Source: Mycolicibacterium brumae (GTDB lineage: Bacteria > Actinomycetota > Actinomycetes > Mycobacteriales > Mycobacteriaceae). Taken from it: a stretch of DNA of 64,000 nucleotides. The position numbers and the translations under genes are program-made. This document shows positions 1 through 10,327 of this stretch, piece by piece. Below the pieces are notes generated by a model that worked only from the letters and a program-made list of their open reading frames with translations, did no database searches and was not told where the DNA came from. The stretch's first letter is position 1; the number at the start of each line of letters is the position of its first letter. The stretch is taken from positions 372,001 to 436,000 of the forward strand of contig NZ_CP104302.1 in assembly GCF_025215495.1 (NCBI RefSeq), in the 5' to 3' direction.

Positions 1-97
1 GATCAGGACTTATGTGATGCCGGCCGCCGCGATGCTGCTGGGCCGCTGGTTCTGGTGGCCCCGGGCCGCGACACGCCGCGCACGGTCGGCCTTATAG
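1..97 (+). CDS. MmpL-family transporter, C-terminal end only
   Basis: Reading from base 2, about 31 codons are open to a TAG at 95-97. The end reads [18 protein letters not shown] followed by an Ala/Arg tail. A last membrane helix followed by LLGRxxWWPR is the typical carboxy end of mycobacterial MmpL (RND superfamily) exporters, which move lipids or siderophores across the inner membrane. The rest of the gene lies before the window, so subclass and substrate cannot be judged. It ends 26 bp before the next gene on the same strand. Confidence 0.7.
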   Translation, partial: IRTYVMPAAAMLLGRWFWWPRAATRRARSAL

Positions 98-123
98 CAC
101 TGACCGGCCATTACCGTGGGACT

Positions 124-900
124 GTGACGGATACAGGCGCTCGTGCACCGCTCCCACCGGAGATTTACCGGCGCCGACGCGCGCTGGCGCTGTCGGTGGC
201 CGCCGCGGTGCTGGTGATCATCCTCATCATTGTGTTCGCCGTCACGCGCGGCGGTGGCGGCGACGAGGTCAGCCCCACCGATTCGACCGCCACCACCGAA
301 CCGTCGCAGGCCCCGGAGACCAAGAGCCCGGTGGTCCCGCCGCCCGGGGAGACCCCGGCGCCGACGGAAACCCCGACCGCCGCCGTCGAGCCCCCGCCGG
401 TGCTCAAGGCCGGCGACGACTGCCCGGACACCACCCTGGCGGTGCTCGGCGTCACCGACGAGCCCAGCTACACCATCGGATCGCAGCCGAAGTTCACCAT
501 GGTCGTCACCAATATCGGCACGGTGTCCTGCAAGCGCGACGTCGGCGCCTCGGTGCTGGCCGCCTACGTCTACAGCCTGGAGAACAAGCGGCTGTGGTCG
601 AACCTGGACTGCGCCCCGTCCAACGAGACGCTGATCAAGGACATCGCCCCCGGCGAGCAGGTCACCACCGAGGTGACCTGGACCGGGATGGGCTCGGCGA
701 AGGATTGCCCGCTGCCGCGTGAGGCGATCGGGCCGGGCACCTACAACCTGGTGGTTCAGCTGGGGAACCTGAAGTCCGCGGGGGTGCCGTTCAAGCTGAC
801 CGAGGCCGTGCACGGCGAAAGCGGCGAAGCCCCGGCCCCCGGCCCCGCCGAGCCGCCTGCCGAGCCCGCGCCGGCTCCGGAGCCCGCCCCGGGCGGCTAG
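124..900 (+). CDS. Single-pass membrane-anchored, proline-rich exported protein (Rv3587c-like)
   Basis: 258 residues from a GTG start. A short cytoplasmic N-terminus rich in Arg (YRRRRAL) is followed by one hydrophobic helix at about residues 21-41. A Pro/Thr/Ala-rich linker of about 55 residues leads to a globular domain with four cysteines, then a Pro/Ala-rich tail. The domain is beta-rich in appearance and its function is unknown to me. The GTG was chosen because the helix follows directly; an earlier in-frame ATG at 55 would overlap the upstream MmpL gene. Its place beside disA-radA-lpqE-carD matches Rv3587c. The domain is probably on the outer face of the inner membrane, but no enzymatic motif is visible. 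Confidence 0.8.
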   Translation: MTDTGARAPLPPEIYRRRRALALSVAAAVLVIILIIVFAVTRGGGGDEVSPTDSTATTEPSQAPETKSPVVPPPGETPAPTETPTAAVEPPPVLKAGDDCPDTTLAVLGVTDEPSYTIGSQPKFTMVVTNIGTVSCKRDVGASVLAAYVYSLENKRLWSNLDCAPSNETLIKDIAPGEQVTTEVTWTGMGSAKDCPLPREAIGPGTYNLVVQLGNLKSAGVPFKLTEAVHGESGEAPAPGPAEPPAEPAPAPEPAPGG

Positions 901-912
901 GCCCCCTCGCGG

Positions 913-1005
913 CGTTCTGCGTGCGCTGAGATCGTGAATCCCGTCGAATCCACGATCCACACGCACTCAGAACGTGAAATCTGCCTCACCGCACGCAGGA
1001 TGACG
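913..1005. repeat. 93-bp repeat, left copy, flanking the DUF559 gene
   Basis: Direct repeat of 2019-2111, about 85% identical without gaps. It contains nested inverted repeats: an outer pair CTGCGTGCG (917-925) with CGCACGCAG (990-998), and an inner pair GATCGTG (930-936) with CACGATC (951-957). The second half, CTCAGAACG followed by AAATCTGCCTCACCGCACG, is almost unchanged between copies. The copy lies 104 bp upstream of the DUF559 start. I see no third copy in the window. Confidence 0.85.
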
Positions 1006-1108
1006 GTGGACGAGGGGTTTATCCACACATCACGCTGCGTCCACAGATGCGGCCATTTGCGCGCCAGCATGAATGCGGTGAACCGCCTTCGAGGGCCAAC
1101 GTGGCGCG

Positions 1109-2014
1109 ATGAGCGCACAAACTTATACCCGCCCGTTCGTCGGAGCGCAGGCGTTGGCCAGCGGTGTGATCGCCAACAAATACCAGCTCAGGCGTGATTT
1201 CACGCCGGTGTTCCCCGGCATCTACCTGCCCATTGACTTCCTCCCGGAAAGCGATCGGCCCAGCCGTGGTGAGGCAGGCCGAGTGCTGCGGCAGCGCACC
1301 GAGGCGGCGTGGTTGTGGTCAGGGCGACAGGGGGTGATCGCGGGCTCAGCCGCCATCGCGCTGCGCGGCGCCAAGTGGGTGGATCACGACGTTCCGATCG
1401 ACCTGCTGCTGCCTTCACAGCGCTCACCGGCGGGAATCGTCGTTCACCGCGACGGGTTCTTCGACGACGACGTCCAGGTCCTGGCGGATATGCGGGTGAC
1501 CACCGTCGCGCGGACCGTGTTCGACCTGTGTCGGTGGTTGTCTGTGGACGAAGCGGTCGCTCGCGTCGACGCTCTCGCCAACGTGGCGGTGATCAATACG
1601 AAGGTGATCCTCGAACTGGCGACCCGGCATCGATGGGCGCGGAACGTGCGTCGGGTTAAGAAGGTGCTGGACCTGCACGATCGGGGTGCGAGGTCTCCTA
1701 AGGAAAGTTGGCTTCGGCTGGTCGCGACCAGCGCGGGATTTCCCCGTCCCAAGACGCAGATCGAGGTGCCGATCCCGGGGACCCGGAGGCGCTACTTCCT
1801 GGACATGGGATGGGAGTGGTTGCTCATCGGGCTGGAGTACGACGGCGAGCATCACCGGACACCTAGGCAGGTCCGCTATGACTTGGTTCGGATGGAGGAG
1901 TTGGCGGCGCTGGGGTGGATCGTCATCCGAGTGGCGAAGGGGACTGCACCGGACGAGATCATTCGCAGGCTGCAGCGCGCCTGGGATGCCCGCCAAGCGT
2001 CGATTGCGGGCTGA
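1109..2014 (+). CDS. DUF559 (Vsr-like PD-(D/E)XK) domain protein with N-terminal AbiEi-like region
   Basis: 301 residues. The C-terminal third resembles DUF559/very-short-patch-repair-type nucleases: a PKESWLRL segment near 197-204, then Asp232 (FLDMGW), the GLEYDGEHH segment with Glu243, Asp245 and His248, and the closing strand GWIVIRV. The N-terminal ~190 residues are like the winged-helix/AbiEi-type regions that precede DUF559 in many actinobacterial proteins. The true role of this family is not established; a DNA nuclease is inferred from the fold. It is a lone gene between two 93-bp direct repeats (913-1005 and 2019-2111), suggesting that it moves as, or is regulated as, a cassette. The ATG at 1109 is the first that keeps the N-terminal domain intact. 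Confidence 0.8.
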   Translation: MSAQTYTRPFVGAQALASGVIANKYQLRRDFTPVFPGIYLPIDFLPESDRPSRGEAGRVLRQRTEAAWLWSGRQGVIAGSAAIALRGAKWVDHDVPIDLLLPSQRSPAGIVVHRDGFFDDDVQVLADMRVTTVARTVFDLCRWLSVDEAVARVDALANVAVINTKVILELATRHRWARNVRRVKKVLDLHDRGARSPKESWLRLVATSAGFPRPKTQIEVPIPGTRRRYFLDMGWEWLLIGLEYDGEHHRTPRQVRYDLVRMEELAALGWIVIRVAKGTAPDEIIRRLQRAWDARQASIAG

Positions 2015-2018
2015 CGAG

Positions 2019-2111
2019 CATCCTGAGTGCGCCCAGATCGAGAAATCCGCCGAATCCGCGATCTACACGCACTCAGAACGCCAAATCTGCCTCACCGCAC
2101 GCAGAACGACG
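2019..2111. repeat. 93-bp repeat, right copy, flanking the DUF559 gene
   Basis: Matches 913-1005 in the same orientation and begins 5 bp after the DUF559 stop codon. It also holds nested inverted repeats, CTGAGTGCG with CGCACTCAG and AGATCG (2035-2040) with CGATCT (2059-2064). These are not the same bases as in the left copy, so the palindromic character is kept although the sequence drifted. The repeat ends 77 bp before the disA stop codon. Confidence 0.85.
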
Positions 2112-2187
2112 ACGGGGCGAGCACAACGAGCGCTGCGCCGCCGACGGGCGCGAAGGTGACGAAGGCGCCGAGGACGACGCCAGTGCC

Positions 2188-3267
2188 CTACGCCAACCGG
2201 TCGGCGATGGTGGACTCCGCGAGCTGCGACAACCCTTCCCGAACGTGCCGTGCCCACATCGACCCGATGCCGTCGACGGCCTGCAGGTCGGTGGCGCTGG
2301 CCGCCAGGAGCCCCTGCAGCGAACCGAAGTTGCGGACCAACACGTCGGCGTGCGCGAACTGCAGCCGCGGGATCGCCGCCATCGCGCGATAGCCGCGCGG
2401 GCTCACCGGTGACTCCTGGGCCTCCGCGGTGGGCGGGTAGCCGAACACCCTCGCCAGCGCGGTGAAGTCGAGCAGTTCGGCGTCCGACAGCGCGTCCAGC
2501 TGGGCAAGCGTCGCCGAAACCTGTTCCGCCGAAGGCGCTTCCGGGTTGGCGTGGTAGTCGCGCACGATCAGTTCGCGGTCGGCGTCGTTGCCGCCGAGCA
2601 GTTCCTCCTGCTGCAGCCGCAGCTGCCGGCCGTCGGTGCCGAGTTCGACGACGTCCTCGTCGATCTCCAGACCGATGCGGCGCACCATCTCCAGCCGCTG
2701 CACCACCGTCATCACCTCGCGCAGCGTGACGTAGTCCTCGATCTCGGCGGCCGACAGCGCCCGGCCGACCTCCAGCAGACGGGTCTTGTAGCGCTCCAGG
2801 GTGGCGATCGCCTGATTGGCCCGGCTCAGGATGGTCGCCGAATCGGCCAGCACATGCCGCTCACCGGCCACGTACACGGTGACGATGTTCATCGAGTGGC
2901 TGACCGAGATCACCGGGTTGCCGGTCTGCACGGCCGCGCGCTCGGCGGAGCGGTGCCGGGTGCCGGACTCATCGGTGGGGATGGACGGATCGGGCACCAG
3001 TTGCACGTTGGCCCGCACGATCCGGGCGCCGTCGCCGGAGAGCACCACCGCGCCGTCCATCTTGCAGAGTTCGCGCAGTCGGGTCGGGGCGAAGCGGACG
3101 TCGAGGGCGAACCCGCCGTCGCAGATGGTCTCCACCCGCTCGTCGTAGCCGAGCACGATCAACGCCCCGGTCCGCCCCCGCAGGATCCGCTCCAGGCCGT
3201 CGCGCAGCGCGGTGCCCGGGGCCAGCCGGGCCATCGTCGCCCGGACCTCGGGCTTCTTACCTGTCAC
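2188..3267 (-). CDS. disA: DNA integrity scanning protein DisA, diadenylate cyclase
   Basis: 359 residues, the usual length. The N-terminal DAC domain carries the DGA motif at 71-73 and the RHR motif (SGTRHR, 102-106), which condense two ATP into cyclic di-AMP. A helical linker follows. The C-terminal helix-hairpin-helix region ([16 protein letters not shown]) binds branched DNA. The octameric cytosolic enzyme links DNA status to c-di-AMP level. It lies 23 bp downstream of radA on the same strand, an arrangement conserved across mycobacteria and fitting the reported control of DisA by RadA. Confidence 0.97.
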   Translation of the reverse strand: MTGKKPEVRATMARLAPGTALRDGLERILRGRTGALIVLGYDERVETICDGGFALDVRFAPTRLRELCKMDGAVVLSGDGARIVRANVQLVPDPSIPTDESGTRHRSAERAAVQTGNPVISVSHSMNIVTVYVAGERHVLADSATILSRANQAIATLERYKTRLLEVGRALSAAEIEDYVTLREVMTVVQRLEMVRRIGLEIDEDVVELGTDGRQLRLQQEELLGGNDADRELIVRDYHANPEAPSAEQVSATLAQLDALSDAELLDFTALARVFGYPPTAEAQESPVSPRGYRAMAAIPRLQFAHADVLVRNFGSLQGLLAASATDLQAVDGIGSMWARHVREGLSQLAESTIADRLA

Positions 3268-3290
3268 GACCGTTCATTCTCCACCCCTGG

Positions 3291-4730
3291 TCATTGTCCG
3301 TCGCGACCGCCGTCGACCAGCCGCAGTTTGAGCGGTTTGACCTTGGGCGCGGACTCGGCGGGTTCTTTGGCCACCAACAGCATCTGCCGCATCGCCTCGG
3401 AGAGGGTCGCGGCCTCCAACAACCGCAGTCCCCGCTGCTGTTTGGTCCCTGCCGGGACCAGCGCGATGGTGAAACCCATCCGCGCGGCCTCGGCCAGCCG
3501 ACGGTCCATCCCGGTGACCCGGCGCAGATCCCCGGCCAGCCCCACCTCGCCGATCGCGATCGCGGTGGTCGGCAGGCACAGCCCCGCGTACCCGGTCGCC
3601 ATGGCCAGCGCGATGGCCAGGTCCGCCGAGGGGTCGGTCAACCGCATGCCGCCGACGGTGGACAGGTAGATGTCGTGGCGGGTCAACTCCAGCCCGGCGC
3701 GGGCCTCCAAGACCGCGGCGATCATCGCGGCCCGGGACGAGTCGATGCCGCTGACCGCCCGCCGGGGCGATGGGGCCTCCGCGCCGATCAGTGCCTGCAC
3801 CTCGCCGATCAGCGGGCGTTTGCCGTCCAGCGCGACGGTCACCGCGGTGCCCGGCACCGGGTTGGGGCGCTGGTCCAGGAACAACCCCGACGGGTCGGCG
3901 ACGCCCTCGATTCCGTTGTCGTGCAACTGAAAACAGCCCACCTCGTCGGAGGCGCCGAACCGGTTCTTCACCCCGCGCACCATCCGCAGCGAGGTGTTGC
4001 GGTCCCCTTCGAAGTGCAGCACGACGTCCACCAGGTGCTCCAGGGATCGCGGCCCGGCGATCGCGCCGTCCTTGGTGACGTGCCCGACGACGATCAGCGC
4101 GACCCCCGGTGACGGCGCGGATTTCGCGTAGCCGGTCAGCGCGGTGATGACCGCGCGCACCTGGGTGACCCCGCCGGCGACGCCGTCGTTGTCGGTGGTG
4201 GACATGGTCTGCACGGAGTCGATGACCACCAGGCTGGGCCGCACCTCGTCGATGTGCGCAAGCACGGTGTCCAGGTCGGACTCCGACACCAGGTACACCC
4301 CGTCGTTGTCGCAGCCGGTGCGTTCGGCGCGCATGCGGATCTGCCCGGCGGACTCCTCCCCGGACACGTACAGCGCGCGGTGCCCGGCGCCGGCCCAGCG
4401 ATTCACCACCTCCAGCAGCAGGGTGGATTTGCCGACGCCCGGATCACCGGCGAGCAGGCTCACCGAGCCGGGCACGATGCCGCCGCCGAGCACCCGGTCC
4501 AGTTCCGGGATGCCGCTGGGGGCGTGCCGCGTCGTTTCCGGGTCGATGTCGCGGATCGGCAGTGCGGCCGAGGACGGGGCGATGGGTTTGCGGACCCGCC
4601 CGCCGAGGGAGGTCAGCGCGGCGACCTCGTCGACGGTGCCCCAGGTGCCGCATTCCGGGCAGCGTCCCACCCACTTGGCCGTGACGTGATTGCACTCCGA
4701 GCAGCGGTATTGCGAACGAGGCTTGGCCAC
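3291..4730 (-). CDS. radA: DNA repair protein RadA (branch-migration ATPase)
   Basis: 479 residues. An N-terminal four-cysteine zinc finger (Cys10, Cys13, Cys24, Cys27) precedes a RecA-type ATPase core with Walker A GDPGVGKS at 95-102. The RadA signature KNRFG is at 255-259. The C-terminal ~170 residues are the Lon-protease-like scaffold domain. RadA drives branch migration during recombination and processes stalled forks. The ATG follows a plausible start region 43 bp from the lpqE end, and the gene is likely co-transcribed with disA. Confidence 0.97.
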   Translation of the reverse strand: MAKPRSQYRCSECNHVTAKWVGRCPECGTWGTVDEVAALTSLGGRVRKPIAPSSAALPIRDIDPETTRHAPSGIPELDRVLGGGIVPGSVSLLAGDPGVGKSTLLLEVVNRWAGAGHRALYVSGEESAGQIRMRAERTGCDNDGVYLVSESDLDTVLAHIDEVRPSLVVIDSVQTMSTTDNDGVAGGVTQVRAVITALTGYAKSAPSPGVALIVVGHVTKDGAIAGPRSLEHLVDVVLHFEGDRNTSLRMVRGVKNRFGASDEVGCFQLHDNGIEGVADPSGLFLDQRPNPVPGTAVTVALDGKRPLIGEVQALIGAEAPSPRRAVSGIDSSRAAMIAAVLEARAGLELTRHDIYLSTVGGMRLTDPSADLAIALAMATGYAGLCLPTTAIAIGEVGLAGDLRRVTGMDRRLAEAARMGFTIALVPAGTKQQRGLRLLEAATLSEAMRQMLLVAKEPAESAPKVKPLKLRLVDGGRDGQ

Positions 4731-4773
4731 TCGACGACGTTAGCGCCTGGCCCCGACAGAGCCCTGGCGGCGT

Positions 4774-5364
4774 TTAGTGCGAGCCGTCGCCGTGCAGTTC
4801 GTCGCCCGGCTGGCGCGGGGACTCCGCGCCGGCGGAGATCGGCACGGCCAGGGTGATCGGGCCGGCCTCGGCGAAGGTGAAGGTGACGTTGTAGTTCAGG
4901 CCGTTGCGGATCGGCTCGGTGAGCTTCACCTCGGCCTCGGCCTTCTGCACGTTCTCGATGGCTCCGAGCGCGGTGGCGCCGGCCGGGTCGCCGATGAACA
5001 GGCTCTCGCCGGGCTTGATGGTCAGCGGCAGGCCGGCGACGGTCACATCGCCCACGTCGGAGGTGATGCTGACCAGCTTGTCGCTGTGCTCGGCGGAGTC
5101 GTTGACCGCGGTGAGCATGAGCGCGACGGTGCTGCCGGGCTTCAGGGCGTCACCGGTCTCGACGGCCTCCAGGTGCACGTTGCGCAGCGAGATCTGCGGG
5201 TTCTCGCCGACGGATCCGGTGGTGCCGTTGATGGCGGGCGCCTGGGTGGCGACCTGCGAGACCTGGCCTGCGCTGCAGCCCGCGAGTGCCGAAGCGCTCG
5301 CGATGGCCGCCACGGCCAGCCCGGCGCGAATGGCAGTGGACCGGCGGTTGCCAAAACGGATCAC
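4774..5364 (-). CDS. lpqE: Lipoprotein LpqE
   Basis: 196 residues from a GTG at 5364. AGGAGG lies about 8 bp upstream of that codon, which is why I prefer it to an upstream ATG. A basic N-terminus and hydrophobic stretch end in the lipobox LAGC with Cys30, the expected lipidation site. The mature part is beta-rich and Ala/Val/Gly-rich, and its function is unknown. It is transcribed towards radA-disA and divergently from carD, as in M. tuberculosis Rv3584. Surface anchoring on the outer leaflet of the inner membrane is inferred. Confidence 0.85.
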   Translation of the reverse strand: MIRFGNRRSTAIRAGLAVAAIASASALAGCSAGQVSQVATQAPAINGTTGSVGENPQISLRNVHLEAVETGDALKPGSTVALMLTAVNDSAEHSDKLVSITSDVGDVTVAGLPLTIKPGESLFIGDPAGATALGAIENVQKAEAEVKLTEPIRNGLNYNVTFTFAEAGPITLAVPISAGAESPRQPGDELHGDGSH

Positions 5365-5562
5365 GGAATGCCTCCTGCTCACGGACAGTAAGACAGAGCG
5401 TAGTAGGTGGCTTCCGCGAGCGGAAGCCGGGGCGCGGCCGACGCCAGAAGTGAGCGGCGTCATAGCCCACGAAATGGCGAATTCAGCGGCCCCGACATGC
5501 ACGTTCCAACGTTCCTGTCAACCCCCATCAAAGCGCCGTTGTGCCCCTGACCTGCACCGTTG

Positions 5563-5593
5563 TTGGGCGCCCCGATCCGGGCCGTGGTATCTT
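5563..5593 (+). promoter_or_regulatory. Candidate carD promoter
   Basis: TATCTT at 5588-5593 is a possible -10 element, with TTGGGC at 5563-5568 as a weak -35 at 19-bp spacing. The carD ATG follows 26 bp downstream with a purine-rich GAAAGGGG leader. The intergenic space to lpqE (divergent) is 255 bp, so it must hold promoters for both genes. The assignment is by eye only. Confidence 0.35.
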
Positions 5594-5595
5594 AG

Positions 5596-6108
<513 letters not shown>

Positions 6109-6114
6109 GCAGCT

Positions 6115-6783
6115 ATGACGACGTTTGCCATCGTGCCGGCCGCAGGCGCCGGCACCCGGCTGGGCGCGGGCATCCCGAAGGCTTTCGCGAAACTGGCGGG
6201 CACTCCGCTGGTCGTTCGCGCCATCGAGGGTTTGGCCGCGTCCAAGGTTGTCGACGCCGTCGTCGTCGCCGTCCCCGCCGACCGCACCGATGAGGCTCGG
6301 TTGATCCTGGGCGGCGGCGACCTGCCGGTGCACGTCGTCGCAGGCGGCGCCGAGCGCGCCGATTCGGTGCGCAACGCGCTGGACGCCGTCGACGACGCCG
6401 AATTCGTGTTGGTCCACGACGCCGCGCGGCCGCTGACCCCGCCGGAGCTGATCGCCCGGGTGGTCGAGGGTCTGCGGGCCGGCCATCCCGCGGTCATTCC
6501 CGCGCTGCCGGTCGCCGACACCATCAAGGCCGTCGACGCCAACGGCGTGGTGCTGGGCACTCCGGAGCGTTCCGGGCTGCGTGCCATCCAGACTCCGCAG
6601 GGTTTCGCGGTGCAGACGCTGCGCCGGGCCTATGAGCGTGCCGGCGGGGCGGAGTTCACCGACGACGCCTCGCTGGTCGAGCACAACGGCGCACAGGTCC
6701 AGACCGTCGAGGGCGACCCATTGGCGTTCAAGATCACCACCGCGCTGGACCTGCAGTTGGCGCACACGGTGCTGGGCGCGTGA
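6115..6783 (+). CDS. ispD: 2-C-methyl-D-erythritol 4-phosphate cytidylyltransferase
   Basis: 222 residues. The nucleotide-binding loop [17 protein letters not shown] at about 8-24 is the IspD signature; Arg15 and Lys22 bind [14 protein letters not shown] holds the catalytic/metal-binding Asp and Arg. It converts MEP and CTP into CDP-methylerythritol in the non-mevalonate isoprenoid pathway in the cytosol. Its stop codon overlaps the ispF start (TGATG), so the two consecutive pathway steps are translationally coupled. Confidence 0.97.
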   Translation: MTTFAIVPAAGAGTRLGAGIPKAFAKLAGTPLVVRAIEGLAASKVVDAVVVAVPADRTDEARLILGGGDLPVHVVAGGAERADSVRNALDAVDDAEFVLVHDAARPLTPPELIARVVEGLRAGHPAVIPALPVADTIKAVDANGVVLGTPERSGLRAIQTPQGFAVQTLRRAYERAGGAEFTDDASLVEHNGAQVQTVEGDPLAFKITTALDLQLAHTVLGA

Positions 6784-7253
6784 TGCTGCCCCGGGTCGGG
6801 CAGGGCGTGGACGTCCACCCGATCGAACCCGGTCGGCCCTGCTGGCTGCTCGGCCTGGAATTTCCCGACGACGACGGCTGCTCCGGGCACTCCGACGGCG
6901 ACGTCGCCGCGCACGCCATCTGCGATGCGCTGCTGTCGGCGGCCGGACTCGGCGACATCGGCGGGGTGTTCGGGGTCGATGACCCGCGCTGGCACGGGGT
7001 GACCGGCGCGGCGATGCTGCGCCACGTGCGGTCCCTGCTGGACGACGCCGGTTTCACGGTCGGCAATGTCGCCGTGCAGGTGGTCGCCAACCGCCCGAAG
7101 ATCGGGCCGGTGCGCGACCGCGCCGAACTGGTGCTCTCCGAGCTGGTCGGGGCGCCGGTGTCGGTGGCGGCGACCACCACCGACGGACTGGGCCTGACCG
7201 GCCGGGGCGAGGGCATGGCCGCCATCGCCACCGCGCTGGTGGTGTCCCGGTAA
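6783..7253 (+). CDS. ispF: 2-C-methyl-D-erythritol 2,4-cyclodiphosphate synthase
   Basis: 156 residues from the ATG at 6783, which overlaps the ispD stop; a GTG 3 bp earlier is an equally possible start. Zinc ligands Asp10, His12 (GVDVHP) and His44 are present, as is the HSDGDV loop. The C-terminal [14 protein letters not shown] segment closes the CDP site. The trimeric enzyme cyclises CDP-ME-2-phosphate to MEcPP, releasing CMP. Confidence 0.97.
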   Translation: MLPRVGQGVDVHPIEPGRPCWLLGLEFPDDDGCSGHSDGDVAAHAICDALLSAAGLGDIGGVFGVDDPRWHGVTGAAMLRHVRSLLDDAGFTVGNVAVQVVANRPKIGPVRDRAELVLSELVGAPVSVAATTTDGLGLTGRGEGMAAIATALVVSR

Positions 7254-7264
7254 GCTGGCCGGTC

Positions 7265-8683
7265 GTGACCGACAGCTTCGCGGGGCTCCGCCTGCACGAC
7301 ACCCTCACCGGGACCGTGCGCGACTTCGTCCCGGTGCGTCCCGGCCACGCCTCCATCTACTTGTGCGGCGCGACCGTGCAGGGTCTGCCGCACATCGGGC
7401 ACGTCCGCAGCGGCGTCGCGTTCGACGTGCTGCGCCGCTGGCTGATGGCCAAGGGCTACGACGTGGCGTTCATCCGCAATGTCACCGACATCGACGACAA
7501 GATCCTGAACAAGGCCGCCGACGCCGGCCGCCCGTGGTGGGAGTGGGCGGCCACCCACGAACGCGCGTTCACCGCCGCCTACGACGCACTGGGCGTGCTG
7601 CCGCCGTCGGCCGAGCCGCGGGCCACCGGGCACATCACCCAGATCGTCGAGCTGATCGAGCGCCTCATCGATCGAGGCCACGCCTACCCCGGCGACGGGG
7701 ACGTGTACTTCAACGTGCTCAGTTGCCCGGAGTACGGCGCGCTGAGCGGCCACCGGATCGACGACGTGCACCAGGGCGAGGGCGTGGCGACCGGCAAGCG
7801 GGACCAGCGCGACTTCACGCTGTGGAAGGGCGCCAAGCCCGGTGAGCCGTCCTGGCCGACGCCGTGGGGCCGGGGCCGGCCCGGGTGGCACTCCGAATGC
7901 GTCGCGATGGCCCATGAGTACCTCGGTTCGACGTTCGACATCCATTGCGGCGGAATGGATCTGGTTTTCCCGCACCACGAGAACGAGATCGCGCAGGCGG
8001 TTTCGGCCGGTGACGGTTTCGCCCAGTACTGGCTGCACAACGGCTGGGTCACCATGGGCGGCGAGAAGATGAGCAAGTCGCTCGGCAATGTGCTCTCGAT
8101 TCCCGCTGTGCTGCAACGGGTTCGGCCCGCCGAGCTGCGCTACTACCTGGGCAGCGCGCACTACCGGTCCATGCTGGAGTTCACCGAAGTCGCGCTGCAG
8201 AACGCCGCCAAGGCCTACACCGGGGTGGAGGAGTTCCTGCACCGGGTGCGCAACCGGGTCGGCGCGGTCCCGGTCGGGACCTGGACCGAGAAGTTCGCAG
8301 CGGCACTCGACGACGACCTGGCCGCGCCGATCGCGCTGGCCGAGGTGCACGCCGCGCGCGCCGACGGGAACCGGGCGCTGGACGCCGGGGACCACGACGG
8401 CGCGATGGCCGCCGCGTCCGCCATCCGCGCGATGATGGGGATCCTGGGCTGCGACCCGCTCGACGAGCGCTGGGAGATGCGCGACGAGACCGTCGCCGCG
8501 CTCGGCGCGCTGGACAACCTGGTGCACTGGGCCCTGGAGAGCCGCACCGAAGCCCGGGCCAACCGGGACTGGGCCGCCGCCGACGAGATCCGGGACCGGC
8601 TCAAGGCCGCCGGTGTGGAGGTCACCGACACCTCCGATGGCCCGCAGTGGGAATTGATCACCGGCGACGGCAGGGGAATCTGA
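7265..8683 (+). CDS. cysS: Cysteinyl-tRNA synthetase
   Basis: 472 residues from GTG. It is a class I synthetase with zinc ligand Cys34 (LCGATVQ), HIGH at 43-46, and KMSKS at 268-272. The second zinc site is in the [13 protein letters not shown] and [14 protein letters not shown] segments. The length and full C-terminal helical domain favour CysS over the shorter MshC ligase of mycothiol synthesis, and the position after ispF agrees. The stop overlaps the next start. Confidence 0.95.
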   Translation: MTDSFAGLRLHDTLTGTVRDFVPVRPGHASIYLCGATVQGLPHIGHVRSGVAFDVLRRWLMAKGYDVAFIRNVTDIDDKILNKAADAGRPWWEWAATHERAFTAAYDALGVLPPSAEPRATGHITQIVELIERLIDRGHAYPGDGDVYFNVLSCPEYGALSGHRIDDVHQGEGVATGKRDQRDFTLWKGAKPGEPSWPTPWGRGRPGWHSECVAMAHEYLGSTFDIHCGGMDLVFPHHENEIAQAVSAGDGFAQYWLHNGWVTMGGEKMSKSLGNVLSIPAVLQRVRPAELRYYLGSAHYRSMLEFTEVALQNAAKAYTGVEEFLHRVRNRVGAVPVGTWTEKFAAALDDDLAAPIALAEVHAARADGNRALDAGDHDGAMAAASAIRAMMGILGCDPLDERWEMRDETVAALGALDNLVHWALESRTEARANRDWAAADEIRDRLKAAGVEVTDTSDGPQWELITGDGRGI

Positions 8684-9624
8684 TGGCCGGAAATTCGCAG
8701 CGGCGCGGCGCGATCCGCAAAGCGGGCACCAAGAAGGGCGCAGTCGTCGGCTCGGGCGGTCAGCGCCGCCGCGGTCTGGAAGGCCGCGGCGCCACCCCGC
8801 CGGCCGCGCAGCGCACCAAGCACCCGGCCGCCAAGCGGGCCGCGAAAGCGGCGCGCTCGGCGCAGGGCCGGCATCGCAAGACCGACGACACCGAAACCGT
8901 GTTGGGCCGCAACCCGGTGCTGGAATGCCTGCGCGCCGGGGTGCCGGCGAACGCGCTGTATGTGGCCTCCGGGGTGGACGCCGACGACCGGGTGACCGAA
9001 TCGGTGGCCATCGCCGCGGACAAGGGCATCCCGATCCTCGAGGTGGCCCGCGTCGACCTGGACCGGATGAGCTCCAACGGACTGCACCAGGGCCTCGCGC
9101 TGCAGGTGCCGCCGTACAACTACGCGCACCCCGCGGACCTGCTGGCCGACGCGCGCTCCGATGTGCAGCCGCCGCTGCTGGTGGCGCTGGACAACATCTC
9201 CGACCCGCGCAACCTGGGCGCGATCGTGCGTTCCACCGCCGCGTTCGGCGGGCACGGCGTGCTGATCCCGCAGCGCCGTTCGGCGTCGGTGACCGCGGTG
9301 GCCTGGCGCACCTCGGCCGGCGCCGCAGCGCGGCTGCCGGTGGCCCGGGCCACCAACCTCAACCGCACCCTCAAGGAGTGGGCGGACGCGGGCCTGCAGG
9401 TCGTCGGACTGGACGCCGACGGGGACACCACCCTCGATGAGCTGGAAGCAGATGGGCCGATCGTCGTCGTCGTCGGATCCGAGGGCAAGGGCCTGTCCCG
9501 GCTGGTCCGGCAGAACTGCGACGCGATCGTGAGCATCCCGATGGCCGGGCCGACGGAGTCGCTGAACGCGTCCGTCGCCGCCGGCGTGGTGCTCGCCGAG
9601 ATCGCTCGGCAGCGCCGCGGGTAG
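8683..9624 (+). CDS. rlmB: 23S rRNA 2'-O-methyltransferase, TrmH/RlmB family
   Basis: 313 residues. The ATG overlaps the cysS TGA. The first ~65 residues are Lys/Arg/Gly-rich and probably disordered, an RNA-binding extension common in actinobacterial members. Next comes the SpoU substrate-binding domain ([14 protein letters not shown]). The SPOUT catalytic domain has motif 1 ([19 protein letters not shown]), motif 2 (VGSEGKGLS) and motif 3 ([16 protein letters not shown]). RlmB would methylate G2251 (E. coli numbering); Rv3579c is the counterpart. Exact target specificity cannot be read from sequence. Confidence 0.88.
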   Translation: MAGNSQRRGAIRKAGTKKGAVVGSGGQRRRGLEGRGATPPAAQRTKHPAAKRAAKAARSAQGRHRKTDDTETVLGRNPVLECLRAGVPANALYVASGVDADDRVTESVAIAADKGIPILEVARVDLDRMSSNGLHQGLALQVPPYNYAHPADLLADARSDVQPPLLVALDNISDPRNLGAIVRSTAAFGGHGVLIPQRRSASVTAVAWRTSAGAAARLPVARATNLNRTLKEWADAGLQVVGLDADGDTTLDELEADGPIVVVVGSEGKGLSRLVRQNCDAIVSIPMAGPTESLNASVAAGVVLAEIARQRRG

Positions 9625-9631
9625 AAACCCG

Positions 9632-10327
9632 CTAGCTCGCGTACGGGTGCGCGGGCTCGGGGACCTGGGTGACCGAAGAGACCGTCAATGCCGGGCGAGC
9701 GGCCTGCGGATCTTGGCCGGGCGCCACCTCGCCCTCCACCTTCACCCAGGTGTTCTCGGGCAGCGCCGCGGCGGCGGGGGCGGCGGGCCCGTCGAGTCGG
9801 ATCCGGGCCAGCATGGCGTCGGCCGCGCAGCAGATGATCACCACGCGGCCGAGCATCGGGCCGGAGTCGGAGGCCATGGTGAATCCGGTGACCGTGATTC
9901 GGCGGCCGTCGAGGGTGCCCGCGCTGTCCTGGCTGATCCGCATGAGCACGTCGGGGAGAGATACGTCCGGCACGCCCGGCGGCAGCGCTGGGAAGGGGTG
10001 GCGCTGTTGGGGAGCGGCGGCGACCGGTGTGTCGGCGGCCTGCGCGCCGATCGGCGGTGGTTTGACGAAGGTGAGCACGATGGCGGGGATCAGCAGCAAC
10101 CAGACCACCGCATTGTGATGCCCGTGGTGACCGTCAGTGGGGGACCGGCCACGCCGGATGTCGCGGATGATCGCGGCCAGGGCGAGTGCGACGATCAGCA
10201 GCGCGCCGGCCAGCAACCAGGGCATCAGCGCGGGTTTGACGTAGCGGGCGAACGTGCCGTTGACGACGATCATCACTCCGTTGACGCCGATCAGCAGCAA
10301 CAGCACGTTCTCGGTTTCGCGATTCAT
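9632..10327 (-). CDS. TIGR03943/DUF1980 permease-partner membrane protein
   Basis: 231 residues. Two hydrophobic helices near the N-terminus (about 7-24 and 33-53) and one near 75-92 precede a soluble C-terminal region. That region has GRVVIICCAADAML (Cys-Cys) and an OB-like end (WVKVEGEVAPG), typical of YcgQ/TIGR03943 proteins. These proteins pair with a YraQ/YcgR-type permease, as here, where the start overlaps the permease stop by 4 bp. Substrate is unknown; a metal or thiol-related role is often suggested but unproven. The gene runs tail-to-tail against rlmB. Confidence 0.8.
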   Translation of the reverse strand: MNRETENVLLLLIGVNGVMIVVNGTFARYVKPALMPWLLAGALLIVALALAAIIRDIRRGRSPTDGHHGHHNAVVWLLLIPAIVLTFVKPPPIGAQAADTPVAAAPQQRHPFPALPPGVPDVSLPDVLMRISQDSAGTLDGRRITVTGFTMASDSGPMLGRVVIICCAADAMLARIRLDGPAAPAAAALPENTWVKVEGEVAPGQDPQAARPALTVSSVTQVPEPAHPYAS

